Assembly (NCBI GenBank): GCA_041485845.1
Contig: JBGPKH010000512.1
Span: 1-6,771 of the forward strand
Reading direction: 5' to 3'
DNA: 6,771 nucleotides
Origin: OMOG01 sp041485845
GTDB taxonomy: Bacteria > Acidobacteriota > Terriglobia > Bryobacterales > Bryobacteraceae
The notes under the pieces were generated by a model. It saw only the letters and a list, made by a program, of their open reading frames with translations, did no database searches and was not told where the DNA came from. Positions 5,816 through 6,771 of the stretch are shown in pieces. Every line of letters begins with the position of its first letter. Within the stretch, counting starts at the first letter, position 1. A program made the position numbers and the translations under genes.

Positions 5816-5924
5816 CAGGCCGGTGGCCTGAGGCAGTTGGCGGATGTGCGCGATACGCAACGTACGCAAACGTATCGCGTTGCCAGCGGAGCAGCGGCGC
5901 GGTTCCCAGGGGCGCGGTGCTCCG
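5816..5924. repeat. Cluster of three inverted repeats
   Basis: There are three separate perfect inverted repeats. CAGGCC/GGCCTG (5816-5821, 5825-5830) has a 3-base loop. CGCGATACG/CGTATCGCG (5849-5857, 5871-5879) spans 13 bases that include a direct TACGCAA copy. CGGAGCA/TGCTCCG (5887-5893, 5918-5924) spans 24 bases. None has a T-run. They could form RNA structure or be protein-binding sites. Confidence 0.6.
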
Positions 5925-6076
5925 AGCCGCGTAACGGGTTGTTGCCAAACGCTCCAGGAACGGCCGTTTCGAATCGGAAAAGGCGGCCGGCCTGAGAGTG
6001 AGATCGTCATACGTGCAGCCCGGGAGCGATTGGCGATCGAATTGCTCATTGAACTGATACGTGGCCTTAAGTTCTC

Positions 6077-6670
6077 ATGCAAACGAATCATCCGAGCCGC
6101 ACAGAAGACCACGGACAGGACAATCCGGCGCCCTCGAAGGTCATTGAGCGAAATATCCGCACGATTATTCGGCTCCGGCTGAAGACTTCTCGCGAACGAA
6201 GCGTGCAGGACCGGGCCGCCGACGCCATCACTTCCTTCTCGGGAAGTATGGTCTTCGTCTATCTGCATATCGCGTGGTTTTCCATCTGGGTTCTCCTCAA
6301 CACGGGACGTTTCGGCGTACATCCTTTCGATCCATTCCCCTACGGCCTGTTAACTCTGGTCGTATCACTCGAAGCGATCTTCCTCTCCGCACTCGTCCTC
6401 ATCACGCAGAACCGTCTGAGCGATGAAGGGGAGCACCGCGCCGACTTGGATTTGCACATCGGTTTGCTTGCGGAACACGAGTTGACACGGGTGCTGCAGA
6501 TGCTCGACGCCATTCAAGACAAACTGGGCGTCGCAAACCATGCGGCCAGTGAACTCGCGGACCTCGAAATGGAAACCAGGCCTGAGGACGTTTTGGCCGA
6601 GATTGCGCGGCTTCAGCGTGCTGCGGTTGGCAACGGAAGTCCGCCCAGTGAGATGCCATCCGCATTCTGA
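6077..6670 (+). CDS. DUF1003 family membrane protein
   Basis: The 197-residue protein has a charged N-terminus, then two predicted membrane helices: about 56-75 (GSMVFVYLHIAWFSIWVLLN) and about 90-110. The signature FDPFPYGLLTLVVSLEAIFL at residues 84-103 and the following LVLITQNR are hallmarks of DUF1003. After the second helix come HRADLDLHIGLLAEHELTRVL (about 120-140), a conserved helical cytoplasmic segment, and a variable acidic tail. The family's biochemical role is not established; it is an inner-membrane protein by prediction. An in-frame TAA lies just three codons upstream, so ATG 6077 is the first possible ATG. No Shine-Dalgarno sequence precedes it, which suggests weak or atypical initiation. 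It lies apart from other genes, downstream of a structured intergenic region. Length is normal for the family. Confidence 0.9.
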   Translation: MQTNHPSRTEDHGQDNPAPSKVIERNIRTIIRLRLKTSRERSVQDRAADAITSFSGSMVFVYLHIAWFSIWVLLNTGRFGVHPFDPFPYGLLTLVVSLEAIFLSALVLITQNRLSDEGEHRADLDLHIGLLAEHELTRVLQMLDAIQDKLGVANHAASELADLEMETRPEDVLAEIARLQRAAVGNGSPPSEMPSAF

Positions 6671-6771
6671 GCGGTTGAATCAAGAGAAAGCAGAGCCGGC
6701 ACGCAGCTCGTGAACCTAGGCGGCGCTGGCGCCCCGGCCCGTGGTTCCAGGTGGATCCCCGGGTTACTATG

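Larger units (their letters stand above)
5619..6076. other. Gene-free divergent intergenic region (458 bp)
   Basis: This gap separates the small secreted-protein gene (-) from the DUF1003 gene (+). It holds the minus-strand promoter (5682-5711), the tandem 10-mers (5721-5760), and a cluster of inverted repeats (5816-5924). A long minus-strand open frame crosses it (5714-6322), but its amino end is antisense to DUF1003 and its sequence is arginine/proline-rich without recognisable domains, so I do not call it. A plus-strand promoter for DUF1003 is not clear. TGATAC at 6055-6060 could be a -10, but its best -35 (TTGGCG, 6030-6035) is 19 bases away. Confidence 0.7.

Noticed and set aside
5714..6322. 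202-codon minus-strand open frame over the divergent gap
   Set aside because: Its first third is antisense to DUF1003, and the rest lacks domains and looks like random GC-rich translation.
6671..6771. Terminal 101 bases ending in ATG
   Set aside because: No ribosome site precedes the final ATG and the reading frame after it is outside the window; GC-rich palindromic bits (GGCGCTGGCGCC) are too short to interpret.
1..6771. CRISPR array, tRNA, rRNA, transposase or phage genes
   Set aside because: I looked on both strands and found no spaced repeats of CRISPR type, no tRNA-like cloverleaf, and no mobile-element protein.

Overview
This is a GC-rich bacterial chromosome fragment. Its gene content suggests Acidobacteriota, perhaps a Solibacter/Bryobacter-like lineage: a Tat-exported CRTAC1-type FG-GAP/UnbV protein, a small secreted beta-rich protein of a type I associate with acidobacteria, a DUF1003 membrane protein, and several two-component proteins. 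The taxonomic call is inference from protein style. There is no rRNA or other marker gene.

Layout, left to right. Positions 2-169 (+) are the last 55 codons of a NarL/DegS-type sensor histidine kinase. Its stop codon lies inside a perfect triple 10-bp tandem repeat (163-192). Facing it is a 497-residue Fic protein (196-1689, -). It has a complete HPFxDGNGRxxR active site, an upstream class II inhibitory SxxxEG motif, and an N-terminal winged-helix/AbiEi-like region. Divergent from it is a Tat-signal FG-GAP/UnbV protein (1769-3472, +) with seven calcium-loop motifs. After a 102-bp gap with a plausible promoter comes the most unusual protein: a 508-residue regulator (3575-5101, +) that reads as receiver - Hpt - degenerate receiver - receiver, with no output domain. 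A small secreted protein (5280-5618, -) converges on it, and a strong stem-loop lies between them. A 458-bp divergent, gene-free region (5619-6076) holds a good promoter, a 10-bp tandem repeat and a cluster of inverted repeats. A DUF1003 two-helix membrane protein (6077-6670, +) follows. The last 101 bases hold no gene I can recognise.

How the genes fit together: the genes mostly alternate in strand and look like single-gene units, so this is a mosaic of independent functions and no operon is apparent. Two separate signalling pieces (a kinase tail and a multi-domain phosphorelay hub) sit about 3.4 kb apart, and nothing in the sequence ties them together. The best candidates for new biology are the AbiEi-like/Fic fusion, the output-less REC-Hpt-pseudoREC-REC hub, and the two 10-bp-period repeats sharing the GCGTGAT core.
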